A DNA stretch of 64,000 bases, from assembly GCF_014642275.1 (NCBI RefSeq), contig NZ_BMIM01000013.1:1-64000 (forward strand). Reading direction: 5' to 3'. Under the pieces are notes generated by a model. It was not told where the DNA came from. It saw only the letters and a program-made list of their open reading frames with translations, and did no database searches. Below are positions 32,784 through 43,450 of the stretch, piece after piece. A program made the translations under genes and the position numbers. Position 1 is the first letter of the stretch; every line of letters begins with the position of its first letter. Origin of the DNA: Flavobacterium lutivivi. Its GTDB lineage: Bacteria; Bacteroidota; Bacteroidia; Flavobacteriales; Flavobacteriaceae.

Positions 32784-34799
32784 ATGTTAGAAGAAAAGAA
32801 TGATAACCTGCAAGATGCAGATGGAAACTTGACAAACGAAAATTCTGAGTTAGTTCAAGCGGAAAGTACAGAAGTAATTGAAAATATCACTGAAAACGAT
32901 GTTGTTGAAAGTAATGTTACTGAAAATGAAACAATTGTAGAATTGACAGATGAGCAAGTTGCTGATGACTCTCTTGAACTAAACAATGACAACAATCAAT
33001 CAGTTGTTGACGCAATTCATGATTACAACGCTGAAGAAAGTGAAGACGAAACGATAAAAGAACGTCATGATATTCCGATGCTTGATTATGAAACATTGTC
33101 AATGGAAAGACTTGTAGAAGAATTAGAAACGCTAGTTTCTTCTGAGAAAGTGATGTCTATAAAAGACCATGTTGAAGAAATCAAAAAAGCTTTTTTATCA
33201 AAATATTACCATTTTATTGATGAAAAGAAAGAAGAATTTCTGAATGAAAACCCAGATAGCACTCAAGATTTCCATTATCATTCGCCTTTAAAAAACAAAT
33301 TTGACCAATTATATTCTAGCTATAGAGATAAGAAAAACAATCATTTCAAGCACCTTCAAGACTCTTTAAAAAGTAATTTGAATAAGCGTCTAGAAATTGT
33401 TGAAGAGTTAAAAAATTTAATTCACAGTCAAGATAGCATTTCCACAACTTTGAAGAAATTCAATGACATTAGAGATAGTTGGAAAGTAGCTGGCCCAATC
33501 CCAAAAGACAAATACAACCACGTTTGGAATAATTATCATTTTCATCTTGAAAATTTTTATGATATTCTTCACCTTGACAGAGAAATTCGTGATTTAGATT
33601 TTAAAAATAATTTAGAACAGAAACAAAAAATAATAGCTCGAGCAGAAGAACTTTTGAATGAAGAAGATATTTCAAAAGCATTTCGTGAATTACAAAATTT
33701 ACATCGCATTTGGAAAGAAGACATTGGACCTGTTTCAAAAGAACATCGTGAAGAAATATGGACAAAGTTTAGCGATTTGACTAAACAAATGCATGATAAA
33801 CGCGAAGGTCTTCAAGAAAAATTCAAGGAAATTGAAAATAACAACCTAGCTAAGAAAAAGGAAATTATTTCTAAAATAGAAGAGTTAGCAACTCAAAAAA
33901 TGAATTCGCATAGTGCTTGGAGTGGACAAATTGAAAAAGTTGAAGCTTTGAGAAACGAATTCTTTAGCACTGGCAAAGTACCTTCTGAAGTAAATGAAAA
34001 TACTTGGACAGAATTTAAAAATGCTGTTAGAAGTTTTAATGCTTTAAAAAATAGTTTTTACAAAGAAATTAAAAAAGACCAAACAGATAATTTATCAAAA
34101 AAACAAGCTTTAGTAGCAAAAGCACAAGAGTTGAAAAACAGCGAAGATTTCAATGCTACTACACCTATAATGAAGCAAATTCAAGAGGAATGGAAAAGCA
34201 TTGGTCACGTTCCAAGAAAATTCTCTGATAAGCTTTGGGAAGAATTTAGAGCTGCTTGCAATGAATATTTTGACAAAGTAAAAGAGCAAAGAAACGCCAT
34301 GAGTTCAGAAGAAGTTGAAGCTTTTGAAAACAAGAAAAATTATCTTGAAACGCTACGTTCTTTTGAATTAACAGGTGACCACAAAACAGATTTAGATGCT
34401 ATAAAAGCACATATCGAAAATTGGAAATCTTTTGGTAAAGTTCCTTTCCAAAAAAGACATATCGAAGGTAAGTTCAATAAAATACTTGATGTGTTGTTCG
34501 AAAAACTAAGTGCTAGCAAAAAAGATAGCGAAATGGCTAGATATGCTACAAAACTTGATAGCTTAGCTCATTCTGATGTTAGAAAAATAGACAACGAAAA
34601 AGTGTTTATCATTAGAAAAATTGATGAAGTTCAAAGTGAAATATTTCAATTGGAAAATAATATTCAGTTTTTTGCCAATGCAAAATCTGATAATCCAATG
34701 GTGAAAGAAGTTATGAAAAACATTGAACGCCACAAAGAAGAATTAGCAACTTGGAAAGAAAAGTTGAAACAACTAAGAAACATTTCTGCTGCTGAATAA
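32784..34799 (+). CDS. DUF349 repeat protein
   Basis: A 671-residue, highly charged, helical cytoplasmic protein. After an acidic low-complexity N-terminus (about 1-95) come about five DUF349 repeats of roughly 70 residues, each with a W-K-x-x-G-x-I/V-P-K motif: SWKVAGPIPKDKYNHVW, IWKEDIGPVSKEHREEIW, EWKSIGHVPRKFSDKLW and NWKSFGKVPFQKRHIEGKF. The role is unknown in Bacteroidota; the family is widespread and long coiled helices suggest a scaffold. A near-consensus -7 box (TATATTTC, 32737-32744) lies upstream. Confidence 0.85.
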   Translation: MLEEKNDNLQDADGNLTNENSELVQAESTEVIENITENDVVESNVTENETIVELTDEQVADDSLELNNDNNQSVVDAIHDYNAEESEDETIKERHDIPMLDYETLSMERLVEELETLVSSEKVMSIKDHVEEIKKAFLSKYYHFIDEKKEEFLNENPDSTQDFHYHSPLKNKFDQLYSSYRDKKNNHFKHLQDSLKSNLNKRLEIVEELKNLIHSQDSISTTLKKFNDIRDSWKVAGPIPKDKYNHVWNNYHFHLENFYDILHLDREIRDLDFKNNLEQKQKIIARAEELLNEEDISKAFRELQNLHRIWKEDIGPVSKEHREEIWTKFSDLTKQMHDKREGLQEKFKEIENNNLAKKKEIISKIEELATQKMNSHSAWSGQIEKVEALRNEFFSTGKVPSEVNENTWTEFKNAVRSFNALKNSFYKEIKKDQTDNLSKKQALVAKAQELKNSEDFNATTPIMKQIQEEWKSIGHVPRKFSDKLWEEFRAACNEYFDKVKEQRNAMSSEEVEAFENKKNYLETLRSFELTGDHKTDLDAIKAHIENWKSFGKVPFQKRHIEGKFNKILDVLFEKLSASKKDSEMARYATKLDSLAHSDVRKIDNEKVFIIRKIDEVQSEIFQLENNIQFFANAKSDNPMVKEVMKNIERHKEELATWKEKLKQLRNISAAE

Positions 34800-34803
34800 T
34801 TAT

Positions 34804-34834
34804 AAAAAAACCTCGAAAATTTCGAGGTTTTTTT
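34804..34834. terminator. Bidirectional terminator between the DUF349 gene and pyrB
   Basis: A 15-bp stem (34804-34818 with 34820-34834), with central CCTCGAAAATTTCGAGG flanked by A and T runs, between convergent genes. Confidence 0.9.
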
Positions 34835-35760
34835 TATTGAATTTTTGAAGCCAAAAGATAAATCACAGCCATTCGTATAGCAACTCCATTTTCAACTTGA
34901 TTGAGAATAATAGAACTACTCGAGTCTGCAACATCCGAAGTTATTTCAACACCTCTATTGATTGGACCAGGATGCATGATTAGGATTTCTTTATTCAAAG
35001 AATCTAAAAGTTTTTTATCCAATCCATATTGCATAGCATATTCACGAGTTGATGGGAAATAATTAACGTCCATTCTTTCATTTTGAACACGCAGCATGTT
35101 TGCTACATCGCACCATTCGAGTGCTTTTCTAAGATTTGGTTCAACTTTTACACCCAAACTTTCAATATATTTTGGGATAAGAGTTTTTGGCCCACAAACT
35201 TTAACTTCTGCTCCAAGCATTTGCAAGGCATAAATATTGGACAAAGCAACTCTTGAGTGAAGAATATCTCCAACAATAACAACTTTTTTTCCTCCTACAT
35301 CACCAAGTTTTTCTCTTATAGAATAGCTGTCAAGCAATGCTTGTGTTGGATGTTCATGAGCGCCATCGCCTGCATTGATAATACTTGCTTTAACATTTTT
35401 TGACAAAAAGTATGCAGCTCCAGGATTAGCATGACGCATGACAACCATATTTACTTTCATAGAAAGTATATTGTTTACAGTATCAATTAATGTTTCACCT
35501 TTTTTAACAGATGATTGTGCCGCCGAAAAACTAATAACATCGGCTGAAAGTCTTTTTTGGGCTAATTCAAACGAAAGCTTTGTTCGTGTACTGTTTTCAA
35601 AAAAAATATTTGCAATGGTAATATCGCGAAGTGAAGGAACTTTTTTTATTGGTCTATTAATAACTTCTTTAAAATGATCTGCCGTTTCAAATATCAAATC
35701 GATATCATTTTTATTCAAGTATTTTATTCCTAATAAATGGTTAACTGAAAGTTGAGACAT
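34834..35760 (-). CDS. pyrB: Aspartate carbamoyltransferase catalytic subunit
   Basis: A 308-residue enzyme joining carbamoyl phosphate and aspartate in pyrimidine synthesis. The carbamoyl-phosphate loop STRTK is at residues 57-61, followed by SVKKGETLIDT (residues 84-94) and HPTQALLDSYSI. It has the length of an unregulated catalytic chain, and no pyrI lies next to it. It lies 19 nt downstream of pyrR on the same strand, which fits regulation of pyrimidine synthesis through PyrR. Confidence 0.93.
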   Translation of the reverse strand: MSQLSVNHLLGIKYLNKNDIDLIFETADHFKEVINRPIKKVPSLRDITIANIFFENSTRTKLSFELAQKRLSADVISFSAAQSSVKKGETLIDTVNNILSMKVNMVVMRHANPGAAYFLSKNVKASIINAGDGAHEHPTQALLDSYSIREKLGDVGGKKVVIVGDILHSRVALSNIYALQMLGAEVKVCGPKTLIPKYIESLGVKVEPNLRKALEWCDVANMLRVQNERMDVNYFPSTREYAMQYGLDKKLLDSLNKEILIMHPGPINRGVEITSDVADSSSSIILNQVENGVAIRMAVIYLLASKIQ

Positions 35761-35779
35761 TTTTATAATTGTTGTGTTG

Positions 35780-36322
35780 TTATGAGTTGTCTGTTAAATA
35801 AACCGCGTCTTCTCCATTTTTTTCATTCCAATACACCTTGACTTTTTCTTCATTGATAGCATCTACTTGTCTTCCTCTATAGTCTGGTTGAATAGGCAGA
35901 TGACGACTAAACCTTCTATCTATCAAGACTAAAAGTTCAACTTCTGAAGGTCTTCCAAAAGATTGAAGAGCTGTTAGCGCAGCATTAATGCTTCGTCCGG
36001 TATAAAGTACATCATCAATAAAAACGACTTTTTTATCCTCAACAAGAAAATCTATTTTTGTTTGATTTGCCTCTAGTGGTTTGTCCTTTTTTCTAAAATC
36101 ATCTCTAAAGAAAGTAATGTCTAAATAGCCTAAATCAATATGCTTAACATTGTATTCATTGGTAAGTATTGATGCTATTCTATCTGCCAAAAATATTCCT
36201 CTTGGCTGAATACCAATCAAAACTGTATTGGTAAAATCGAGATGTTTTTCAATTAATTGACAAGCCAATCGATGAAGAATGATATTGACTTCTGAAGAAG
36301 TAAGCAATATTTTTTGACTCAT
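35780..36322 (-). CDS. pyrR: PyrR, pyrimidine operon regulator / uracil phosphoribosyltransferase
   Basis: A 180-residue phosphoribosyltransferase-fold protein. The PRPP-binding motif is VVFIDDVLYTGRSINAA (residues 99-115), preceded by the acidic FFRDDFRKKDKPLEAN loop typical of PyrR. It binds pyr mRNA in response to UMP and/or has UPRTase activity. The frame continues upstream to 36397 with a hydrophobic stretch unlike PyrR, so the ATG at 36322 is used. No clear PyrR-type anti-antiterminator was recognised in the short leader. Confidence 0.9.
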   Translation of the reverse strand: MSQKILLTSSEVNIILHRLACQLIEKHLDFTNTVLIGIQPRGIFLADRIASILTNEYNVKHIDLGYLDITFFRDDFRKKDKPLEANQTKIDFLVEDKKVVFIDDVLYTGRSINAALTALQSFGRPSEVELLVLIDRRFSRHLPIQPDYRGRQVDAINEEKVKVYWNEKNGEDAVYLTDNS

Positions 36323-36386
36323 GTTGTTGTGTTGTTTGGACAAATTTAAAATTAAAAACGCTATAAAAGAAAAAAACATAAAAAAA

Positions 36387-36408
36387 ACCGTTTCCAAATA
36401 GAAACGGT
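36387..36408 (-). terminator. Terminator of the ABC-F gene
   Basis: An 8-bp stem, ACCGTTTC (36387-36394) and GAAACGGT (36401-36408). On the minus strand it is followed by a T run. Confidence 0.85.
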
Positions 36409-36415
36409 CAATTAT

Positions 36416-38041
<1,626 letters not shown>

Positions 38042-38056
38042 TTAAAAAATTTGGTG

Positions 38057-38064
38057 CAAAAGTA
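38057..38064 (-). promoter_or_regulatory. ABC-F gene promoter -7 element
   Basis: The minus strand reads TACTTTTG, matching TAnnTTTG, 24 nt before the ATG. Confidence 0.5.
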
Positions 38065-38105
38065 GTGAATTCGCTCCAATAATTTATAGCCGAAACTCTT
38101 TTAAT

Positions 38106-38864
38106 CTATAAATCTTTCATGATTTTGTCGAGCGCTAATTCTAGACTTTCATAATTAGAAAGTACCTTTAAAATTGTGCCATTTTTGTCAAGGATAAAAT
38201 GGGTTGGAAACGCATTTAATGTCAACACTTCATTCATATAGGTTTTCATATTTGGAACAACGCTATACAGCAATGGCTTCTTTCTTAGGAAAGAATTCAA
38301 TTGTTCTGGCGAATCCTCTGCCAAGCTAATAAACTGAATATCATTTCTGTCGATATATTTCTTTGCCAGTTGATTTACTTGTGGAAATTCCTTGATGCAA
38401 AATGTGCAGTGAATATACCAACATTTTATAACGGTAATCTTTCCTTTGAATGTTTCATTAGAAATTAAATTTCCATTAAGGTCAGCAAACTTAAAGTCAG
38501 GGAAAATTTTTCCTTCCATTTTGTAATTGTGTAGTTCATCAAAAGCTATTTGTGCAATAGTCGCTTTGATACTAGTGTCAGACGTTGGTAATATTTTATC
38601 TAATTGATATTTAACTTGATGCTTATTATCATCAACTTTAACAGGAATAAAATTTCCTTCAGTCAAAATCATTAAAAACTTTTCTTTTGAGATAACATTA
38701 GAATTTTCATCGAGAGGCAAAAAATCTAAAGAAAGGAAAATTTGACTTTTTTGATAATTATTCCAGTTAACAAAATCTTTTTGAATATTTTGAATATCAG
38801 CATTTTGAGAAACACTACTTAAAGAACAGAAAACAGATAAAAAAATAAATAAGTAGTATTTCAT
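38106..38864 (-). CDS. TlpA-like thioredoxin-fold protein, secreted
   Basis: A 252-residue exported protein with a signal peptide (residues 1-19, ending SSVSQN), an N-terminal domain of about 100 residues, and a thioredoxin/AhpC-TSA domain (about 115-250). The active site is CWYIHCTFCIKEFPQ, a C-x-x-C pair (CTFC) shifted by the CWYIH lead, with the cis-Pro region FPTHFILDKNG. It is likely a periplasmic thiol-disulfide reductase or peroxidase-like protein. It is divergent from another thioredoxin-fold gene at 39015. Confidence 0.82.
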   Translation of the reverse strand: MKYYLFIFLSVFCSLSSVSQNADIQNIQKDFVNWNNYQKSQIFLSLDFLPLDENSNVISKEKFLMILTEGNFIPVKVDDNKHQVKYQLDKILPTSDTSIKATIAQIAFDELHNYKMEGKIFPDFKFADLNGNLISNETFKGKITVIKCWYIHCTFCIKEFPQVNQLAKKYIDRNDIQFISLAEDSPEQLNSFLRKKPLLYSVVPNMKTYMNEVLTLNAFPTHFILDKNGTILKVLSNYESLELALDKIMKDL

Positions 38865-39014
38865 GTTTTTTTTGATAAAAGTTGTAAATAATTCACAAAA
38901 TTCATTAAAAAAATTATATTTGACGGCTTAAAATTTAATTAAATCTATATTTAACTAATGATTAACAGAGATTTTTAAAATGTGTATATAAATTTGTCTT
39001 CTAGTTTGAATTAC

Positions 39015-40424
39015 ATGCAGTACCCAAATTTCATTAAATTTATATTTTACACTTGTTTGTCGATTACAATTTTTGGTTGTAAAAAACAAAATGGCGATGG
39101 CGAGTATGTGGCGTATTTTGGTGGAGAAATAGTTAATCCAAACAGTCGCATTGTTCTTTTCTGCAAAGACGATAATGTCATTGATACCATCAAGCTAGAC
39201 AAAAACAATCGTTTTTTTATAAAATTTGATTCTTTAGTTCCTGGCATGTATTCTTTTAAACATGAACCAGAATATCAATATGTGTATTTTGACAAGAACG
39301 ACAGTATAATGGTTCGTGTGAATTCTAATGATTTTGACAACTCACTTATGTACTGTGGTAGAGGTGATTTGAAAAATAACTTCTTGATGGATTTGTATTT
39401 AAAAAACGAAAAAGACAAAAACAAAATGTTTGAAGTCTTTGAATATGACATTAATAAATTCAATAAAAACATAGATTCCTCTTATCAAGTAACTCAGAAA
39501 TATTTTGAGAAGAAAAAACAAGAAATTCAGTGGGATGATGACTTTGATCAATATGCAAAAGCAGCCATGGATTTTCATTATTATTCAAAAAAAGAACTCT
39601 ACCCAACCATTCACAAAATAAGAACTGGAAAAGATGTTTATGAAGTGATTCCGAATGGTTATTATGATTTCAGAAAAAATATTGATTACAACAATGAAAA
39701 TCTTTCAAGCTTTGCTCCTTTTGTAATGTATTTACACAATATGCTGAACAATATGGGAAGCATTAATTATCACAACCATTTTTCAGAGGCAGATATTGCG
39801 TTGAAAACAAATATCAATAAGCTAAATATTGCAGATACACTTATCAAAAACGAGAAGTTAAAAAACATCATCCTGAATAACATTGCTTTTGGTTATCTAC
39901 TGGAAGATCAAAACATGATTAACAATAAGACATTTTTAGACACTTATCACAAATACTCAACCGATAAGAGTAGTAAAAATGAAATCAACAAAATAAGTAA
40001 CGCTATTCAGCAAATGAAAGTTGGTGGCAATCTACCAGAAGTAATTCTTCTTAATCAAAATGATGAAAAAGTATCATCAAATAGTTTTGCCAATAAGAAA
40101 ACTGTGATTTTTTTCTGGACAGCTAGAGCTTATTCTCACTTTGAAGCGGTACATAAAAAAATTATTGAATTCAAAAAACAATATCCAGATTACCAATTTG
40201 TTGCTGTTAATCTCAACGATACACAGAGTGAATGGAAGAAAATATTAAAAACTTACAATCTACCAGGTATTATAGAATTGAGGTGTGATGATTTTAAAGA
40301 CATCAAAGAAAAATGGGCAATCAATAAAATTCACAGAACTATAATTCTGGATCAAAAAGGAAAAATCAAAAATGCTTTTACAAATATTTTTGATACAAAG
40401 TTTGAAGAAAATTTAAAGAATTAA
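39015..40424 (+). CDS. Thioredoxin-like lipoprotein lacking the CxxC site
   Basis: A 469-residue lipoprotein with its lipobox Cys at residue 22 (SITIFGC). The N-terminal beta domain resembles the DUF4369-like region of Bacteroidota TlpA proteins; a long helical middle follows, and then a C-terminal thioredoxin fold (about 330-460: TVIFFWTARAYSHFEAVHKKI, YQFVAVNLND, HRTIILDQKGKI). Where active homologues have WCxxC this one has WTARAYSH, so it has no redox cysteines and is probably a binding protein. ATG 39015 is used; the open frame begins 11 codons earlier at GTG 38982 without a better signal. Confidence 0.75.
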   Translation: MQYPNFIKFIFYTCLSITIFGCKKQNGDGEYVAYFGGEIVNPNSRIVLFCKDDNVIDTIKLDKNNRFFIKFDSLVPGMYSFKHEPEYQYVYFDKNDSIMVRVNSNDFDNSLMYCGRGDLKNNFLMDLYLKNEKDKNKMFEVFEYDINKFNKNIDSSYQVTQKYFEKKKQEIQWDDDFDQYAKAAMDFHYYSKKELYPTIHKIRTGKDVYEVIPNGYYDFRKNIDYNNENLSSFAPFVMYLHNMLNNMGSINYHNHFSEADIALKTNINKLNIADTLIKNEKLKNIILNNIAFGYLLEDQNMINNKTFLDTYHKYSTDKSSKNEINKISNAIQQMKVGGNLPEVILLNQNDEKVSSNSFANKKTVIFFWTARAYSHFEAVHKKIIEFKKQYPDYQFVAVNLNDTQSEWKKILKTYNLPGIIELRCDDFKDIKEKWAINKIHRTIILDQKGKIKNAFTNIFDTKFEENLKN

Positions 40425-40458
40425 AAAAAAGGCTTTCATTCACATGAAAGCCTTTTTT
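40425..40458. terminator. Bidirectional terminator
   Basis: A 15-bp perfect stem (40425-40439 with 40444-40458), core GGCTTTCAT/ATGAAAGCC, between the convergent thioredoxin-like and transaldolase genes. Confidence 0.9.
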
Positions 40459-40459
40459 A

Positions 40460-41116
40460 TTATTTGTTTCCTTTAGCATAATCCGCTAAGAATTGAGCTA
40501 AACCAATATCGGTCAACGGATGCTTCAATAAACCTAGGATAGAAGATAATGGTCCAGTCATTACGTCTGCTCCAATTTTCGCACAATTAACCACATGCAT
40601 AGTGTGGCGAACTGAAGCCGCTAGAATTTGTGTTTCAAAACCATAATTATCATAAATATCTCTAATTTCTTGTATTAAGTTTAATCCATCAGTAGATACG
40701 TCATCCAATCTTCCTAAAAATGGAGATACATATGTTGCTCCAGCTTTTGCAGCAAGTAAAGCTTGACCCGCAGAAAAAACTAGAGTAACATTGGTTCTTA
40801 TTCCTTTATCAGAAAAATATTTACAAGCTTTTACACCTTCTTTGGTCATCGGAAGTTTTACAACAATTTGCTCATGCAATTCTGCAAGTTCTTCTCCTTC
40901 TTTAATCATTCCGTCGAAATCAGTTGCAATAACTTCAGCACTTACATCACCATCAACAATATTGCAAATGTCAACATAGTGCTTTAGAATGTTGTTTTTT
41001 CCAGTAATTCCTTCTTTTGCCATCAACGAAGGATTTGTTGTAACGCCATCAAGTACTCCAAGTGATTGAGCTTCTTTGATTTCGTTTAGATTGGCAGTGT
41101 CAATAAAAAATTTCAT
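40460..41116 (-). CDS. fsa: Transaldolase / fructose-6-phosphate aldolase family
   Basis: A 218-residue small transaldolase (TalC/FSA type) with the N-terminal [14 protein letters not shown] and [13 protein letters not shown] motifs. The Schiff-base lysine is Lys87 in [19 protein letters not shown] and [12 protein letters not shown] are also conserved. It acts in the non-oxidative pentose phosphate pathway or as an aldolase; sequence alone does not separate the two activities, so the symbol is tentative. A -7 element (TAATTTTG, minus strand of 41153-41160) lies 36 nt upstream. Confidence 0.9.
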   Translation of the reverse strand: MKFFIDTANLNEIKEAQSLGVLDGVTTNPSLMAKEGITGKNNILKHYVDICNIVDGDVSAEVIATDFDGMIKEGEELAELHEQIVVKLPMTKEGVKACKYFSDKGIRTNVTLVFSAGQALLAAKAGATYVSPFLGRLDDVSTDGLNLIQEIRDIYDNYGFETQILAASVRHTMHVVNCAKIGADVMTGPLSSILGLLKHPLTDIGLAQFLADYAKGNK

Positions 41117-41152
41117 AATATAATGTGAGTTGTGTTTTTAATATTTGAAGTG

Positions 41153-41160
41153 CAAAATTA
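41153..41160 (-). promoter_or_regulatory. Transaldolase promoter -7 element
   Basis: The minus strand reads TAATTTTG, matching TAnnTTTG, 36 nt before the ATG. Confidence 0.45.
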
Positions 41161-41207
41161 TAAATTCAAATCTAATTATTGGTTAATTACTTGTTAGTAT
41201 TAACTAA

Positions 41208-42014
41208 TTACTTTAGTTTGTAATGATTCATCAGCATTTTTTCATAAACTCTATCAGGAAGAATTCTCTTTAGAACAATTGAAAATTTTTGCATAAATGC
41301 CCCAATTTTATAATGAATCTTTGGACTTTTATTATTGATAATTTCATAAATAGCATGCGCCATTATATTTGGATTACTACCACTATCTACATGTTCATTC
41401 ATTTGTTTCAATGTATTTCCATAAGTGGTTTCATAGGCAGAACCTTCAATTACAGGAGCATGATATCTTCCTGCTGCAATATTTGTTGCAAAATCGCCTG
41501 GCGCTACATTTACAATATTTACTCCAAAAGGTTTCACCTCCATGCTGATGCTTTCTGTAATTATTTCCAAAGCACCTTTTGAAGCTGAATAAACTCCTCT
41601 GTAAGGCAAACCCATATAACCAGCGATAGAAGTAATGTTTATAATCAAACCTGATTTTTTTTGACGCATTTGTGGTAGAACAGCTTTGATTACTTCGATA
41701 GGTCCAAAAAAATTAGTCTCAAAATTGTTCTTTATTTCCTCTGATGGAATTTCTTCAATTGGTCCAGTAATTCCAACTCCAGCATTATTAATAAGGACAT
41801 CTATCCTACCCGATTTTGCTAAAACCTCATCGATAGCTTTTTTTATGGTTTGATTATCTCTTACATCAAGTGCTACTAAAGGAAATAATGAATTGTTGAT
41901 TTTTTCTGGATTTCTACTTGTTCCAAATACTGTATATCCTTTTTGAAATAAAAATTCTCCAATAGCTTTTCCTATTCCAGATGATGCTCCTGTTATGAAT
42001 ACTACTTTACTCAT
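41208..42014 (-). CDS. Short-chain dehydrogenase/reductase (SDR)
   Basis: A 268-residue classical SDR. The NAD(P) motif TGASSGIG is at residues 8-15, NNAG follows the fourth strand, and the catalytic residues are Ser129, Tyr142 and Lys146 (YSASK). The basic residue after the second strand (TSRNP) suggests NADP preference. The substrate is unknown; similar proteins act on lipids, retinol-like molecules or sugars. Normal length with a C-terminal extension of about 20 residues. Confidence 0.88.
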   Translation of the reverse strand: MSKVVFITGASSGIGKAIGEFLFQKGYTVFGTSRNPEKINNSLFPLVALDVRDNQTIKKAIDEVLAKSGRIDVLINNAGVGITGPIEEIPSEEIKNNFETNFFGPIEVIKAVLPQMRQKKSGLIINITSIAGYMGLPYRGVYSASKGALEIITESISMEVKPFGVNIVNVAPGDFATNIAAGRYHAPVIEGSAYETTYGNTLKQMNEHVDSGSNPNIMAHAIYEIINNKSPKIHYKIGAFMQKFSIVLKRILPDRVYEKMLMNHYKLK

Positions 42015-42123
42015 CTTCTATATTTTGACCAAATTGAATTAAATAATCACAGATTACAAGGCTAATATTTCTTGACATATTTTCTATAAAGATAAAAACA
42101 ATGGAAACATTTGACCAAAAAAA

Positions 42124-42146
42124 AATCTTCCATAAAAAGGAAGATT
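42124..42146 (-). terminator. Terminator of the SRP RNA gene
   Basis: Stem AATCTTCC (42124-42131) and GGAAGATT (42139-42146). On the minus strand it is followed by a run of T. It lies 8 nt past the RNA's 3' end and fixes the direction of transcription. Confidence 0.8.
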
Positions 42147-42153
42147 ACAAAAA

Positions 42154-42251
42154 ACGGCAAGCGACCTACATCGCACCGCTACAACCGCATACCTTTGCTA
42201 TGTTCCCATCCTGGAGGATTCTGCAGGAGCTGGTCGTGTAGGACTTGCCGT
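42154..42251 (-). ncRNA. ffs: Signal recognition particle RNA, small bacterial type
   Basis: A 98-nt segment whose ends pair (ACGGCAAG with CTTGCCGT). On the minus strand the 5' half contains AGCTCCTGCAG and TCCTCCAGGA hairpin bases, then GGGAACATAGCAAAGG and, in the 3' half, GGTGCGATGTAGG, which parallels GGGATGTAG of E. coli 4.5S RNA. It has a near-ideal promoter immediately upstream and a rho-independent terminator immediately downstream, with no ORF between, so an independent small RNA is certain. Identity as SRP RNA rests on the conserved domain-IV-like stretch and length. Confidence 0.75.
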
Positions 42252-42253
42252 TG

Positions 42254-42283
42254 CAAAGATACAATCTTTTTATTTTTTTGCAA
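42254..42283 (-). promoter_or_regulatory. Promoter of the SRP RNA gene
   Basis: The minus strand reads TTG (42281-42283), 19 nt of spacer, then TATCTTTG (42261-42254). Both the -33 and -7 elements match the Bacteroidota consensus, 2 nt before the RNA's conserved 5' end. Confidence 0.75.
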
Positions 42284-42303
42284 GAAATTAAGACGTTTCT
42301 AAA

Positions 42304-42311
42304 TATATTTG
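42304..42311 (+). promoter_or_regulatory. Promoter -7 element of the glutaminyl cyclase gene
   Basis: TATATTTG matches TAnnTTTG, 24 nt before ATG 42336. Back to back with the SRP RNA promoter. Confidence 0.55.
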
Positions 42312-42335
42312 TGTCTCAAATTTTTAGAATTAAAA

Positions 42336-43385
42336 ATGAAAAAGCATAACATATTCATTACCATTTTATTAGCAGCTTTAGCTATTGCGTGTAAAGACTC
42401 TCAAAGCGAAAAAGAAAAATACTTTAGTTTTAACGAAACTAATTTAAAATCAAAATATACATCAAATGATAAAGTTAGTTTAGAATTATTGAATACTAAC
42501 AATAAAAAAATCGATAGCATTGTTTTCTTTGCTGATGGAGCAAAAATCTATTCAGTGAAAGAAGGCAATACTTCTTCTTTTGATTTAATGGGGAAAAAAC
42601 TTGGCTATCATTATCTAAAGGCATTGGTATATTTTGAAAATGATACTGTTTCTACTTCAACTCGAATTGAAATGGTGGCAAATAGTGCTCCAAAATTGAT
42701 GAAGTTTACTATCATAAATACTTACGACCATGATGTAAATGCCTTTACTGAAGGATATGAATTTTACAATGACACCTTGATGGAAAGCACTGGTCAAAAC
42801 GGGAAATCATATATTGCTAAAGTTGATTACAAAACAGGAAAAACCATAAAAAAAGTGGACTTAGATGGACAATATTTTGGAGAAGGAATTACTGTGTTAA
42901 ATGATAAAATATACCAACTTACATGGCAAAATACCACAGGATTTATCTACGATGCCAAAACAATGAAAAAGATAAAATCGTTTACTTATGACAAAAAAAT
43001 TGAAGGTTGGGGAATGACAAATGATGGAAAAAATATTTATCACTCTGATGGTACAGAAAAAATTTGGAAAATGGATCCTAGCAATCAAAAATTAGTTGAT
43101 TTTATCAACGTTTACACTAATGACAGTAAAATAAAAAGTGTCAACGAGTTAGAATGGATTGAAGGAAAAATTTTTGGAAATATTTGGCAAAAAGATGCTA
43201 TAGCTATAATAAACCCAACTGACGGAACAGTAGAAGCAGTATTAGATTTGACAAGCCTTAGAGCAAAAGTTACCAACCCAGAAGCCGAAGTCTTGAATGG
43301 AATAGCATACAACAAAAAAACAAAAACCATTTTTGTTACTGGAAAAAACTGGAATAAAACCTTTGAGATAAAAGTTACTGAATAA
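42336..43385 (+). CDS. Glutaminyl-peptide cyclotransferase, lipoprotein
   Basis: A 349-residue lipoprotein (lipobox Cys at residue 19, LAIAC). After a linker domain of about 90 residues comes the five-bladed beta-propeller of the plant/bacterial glutamine cyclotransferase family: FTEGYEFYNDTLMESTGQNGKS, GQYFGEGITVLNDKIYQLTWQN, GWGMTNDGKNIYHSDGT and VNELEWIEGKIFGNIWQKD. It converts N-terminal Gln to pyroglutamate in exported proteins. ATG 42336 rather than an upstream in-frame start gives the signal peptide directly. Confidence 0.88.
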   Translation: MKKHNIFITILLAALAIACKDSQSEKEKYFSFNETNLKSKYTSNDKVSLELLNTNNKKIDSIVFFADGAKIYSVKEGNTSSFDLMGKKLGYHYLKALVYFENDTVSTSTRIEMVANSAPKLMKFTIINTYDHDVNAFTEGYEFYNDTLMESTGQNGKSYIAKVDYKTGKTIKKVDLDGQYFGEGITVLNDKIYQLTWQNTTGFIYDAKTMKKIKSFTYDKKIEGWGMTNDGKNIYHSDGTEKIWKMDPSNQKLVDFINVYTNDSKIKSVNELEWIEGKIFGNIWQKDAIAIINPTDGTVEAVLDLTSLRAKVTNPEAEVLNGIAYNKKTKTIFVTGKNWNKTFEIKVTE

Positions 43386-43450
43386 TTTTTTTTATCAGTT
43401 TCCAACCTTTTTCAAAAATTAATGCTCATACATATTAAAAAGCAAATGTT

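Noticed and set aside
36323-36397. N-terminal extension of PyrR (25 codons, hydrophobic)
   Set aside because: PyrR is cytoplasmic and its family starts at the MSQKILL methionine; the extension lies in the AT-rich gap and terminator flank.
42111-42302. Plus-strand ORF of 63 codons across the SRP RNA locus
   Set aside because: It overlaps a promoter, structured RNA and terminator on the other strand and has no family similarity.
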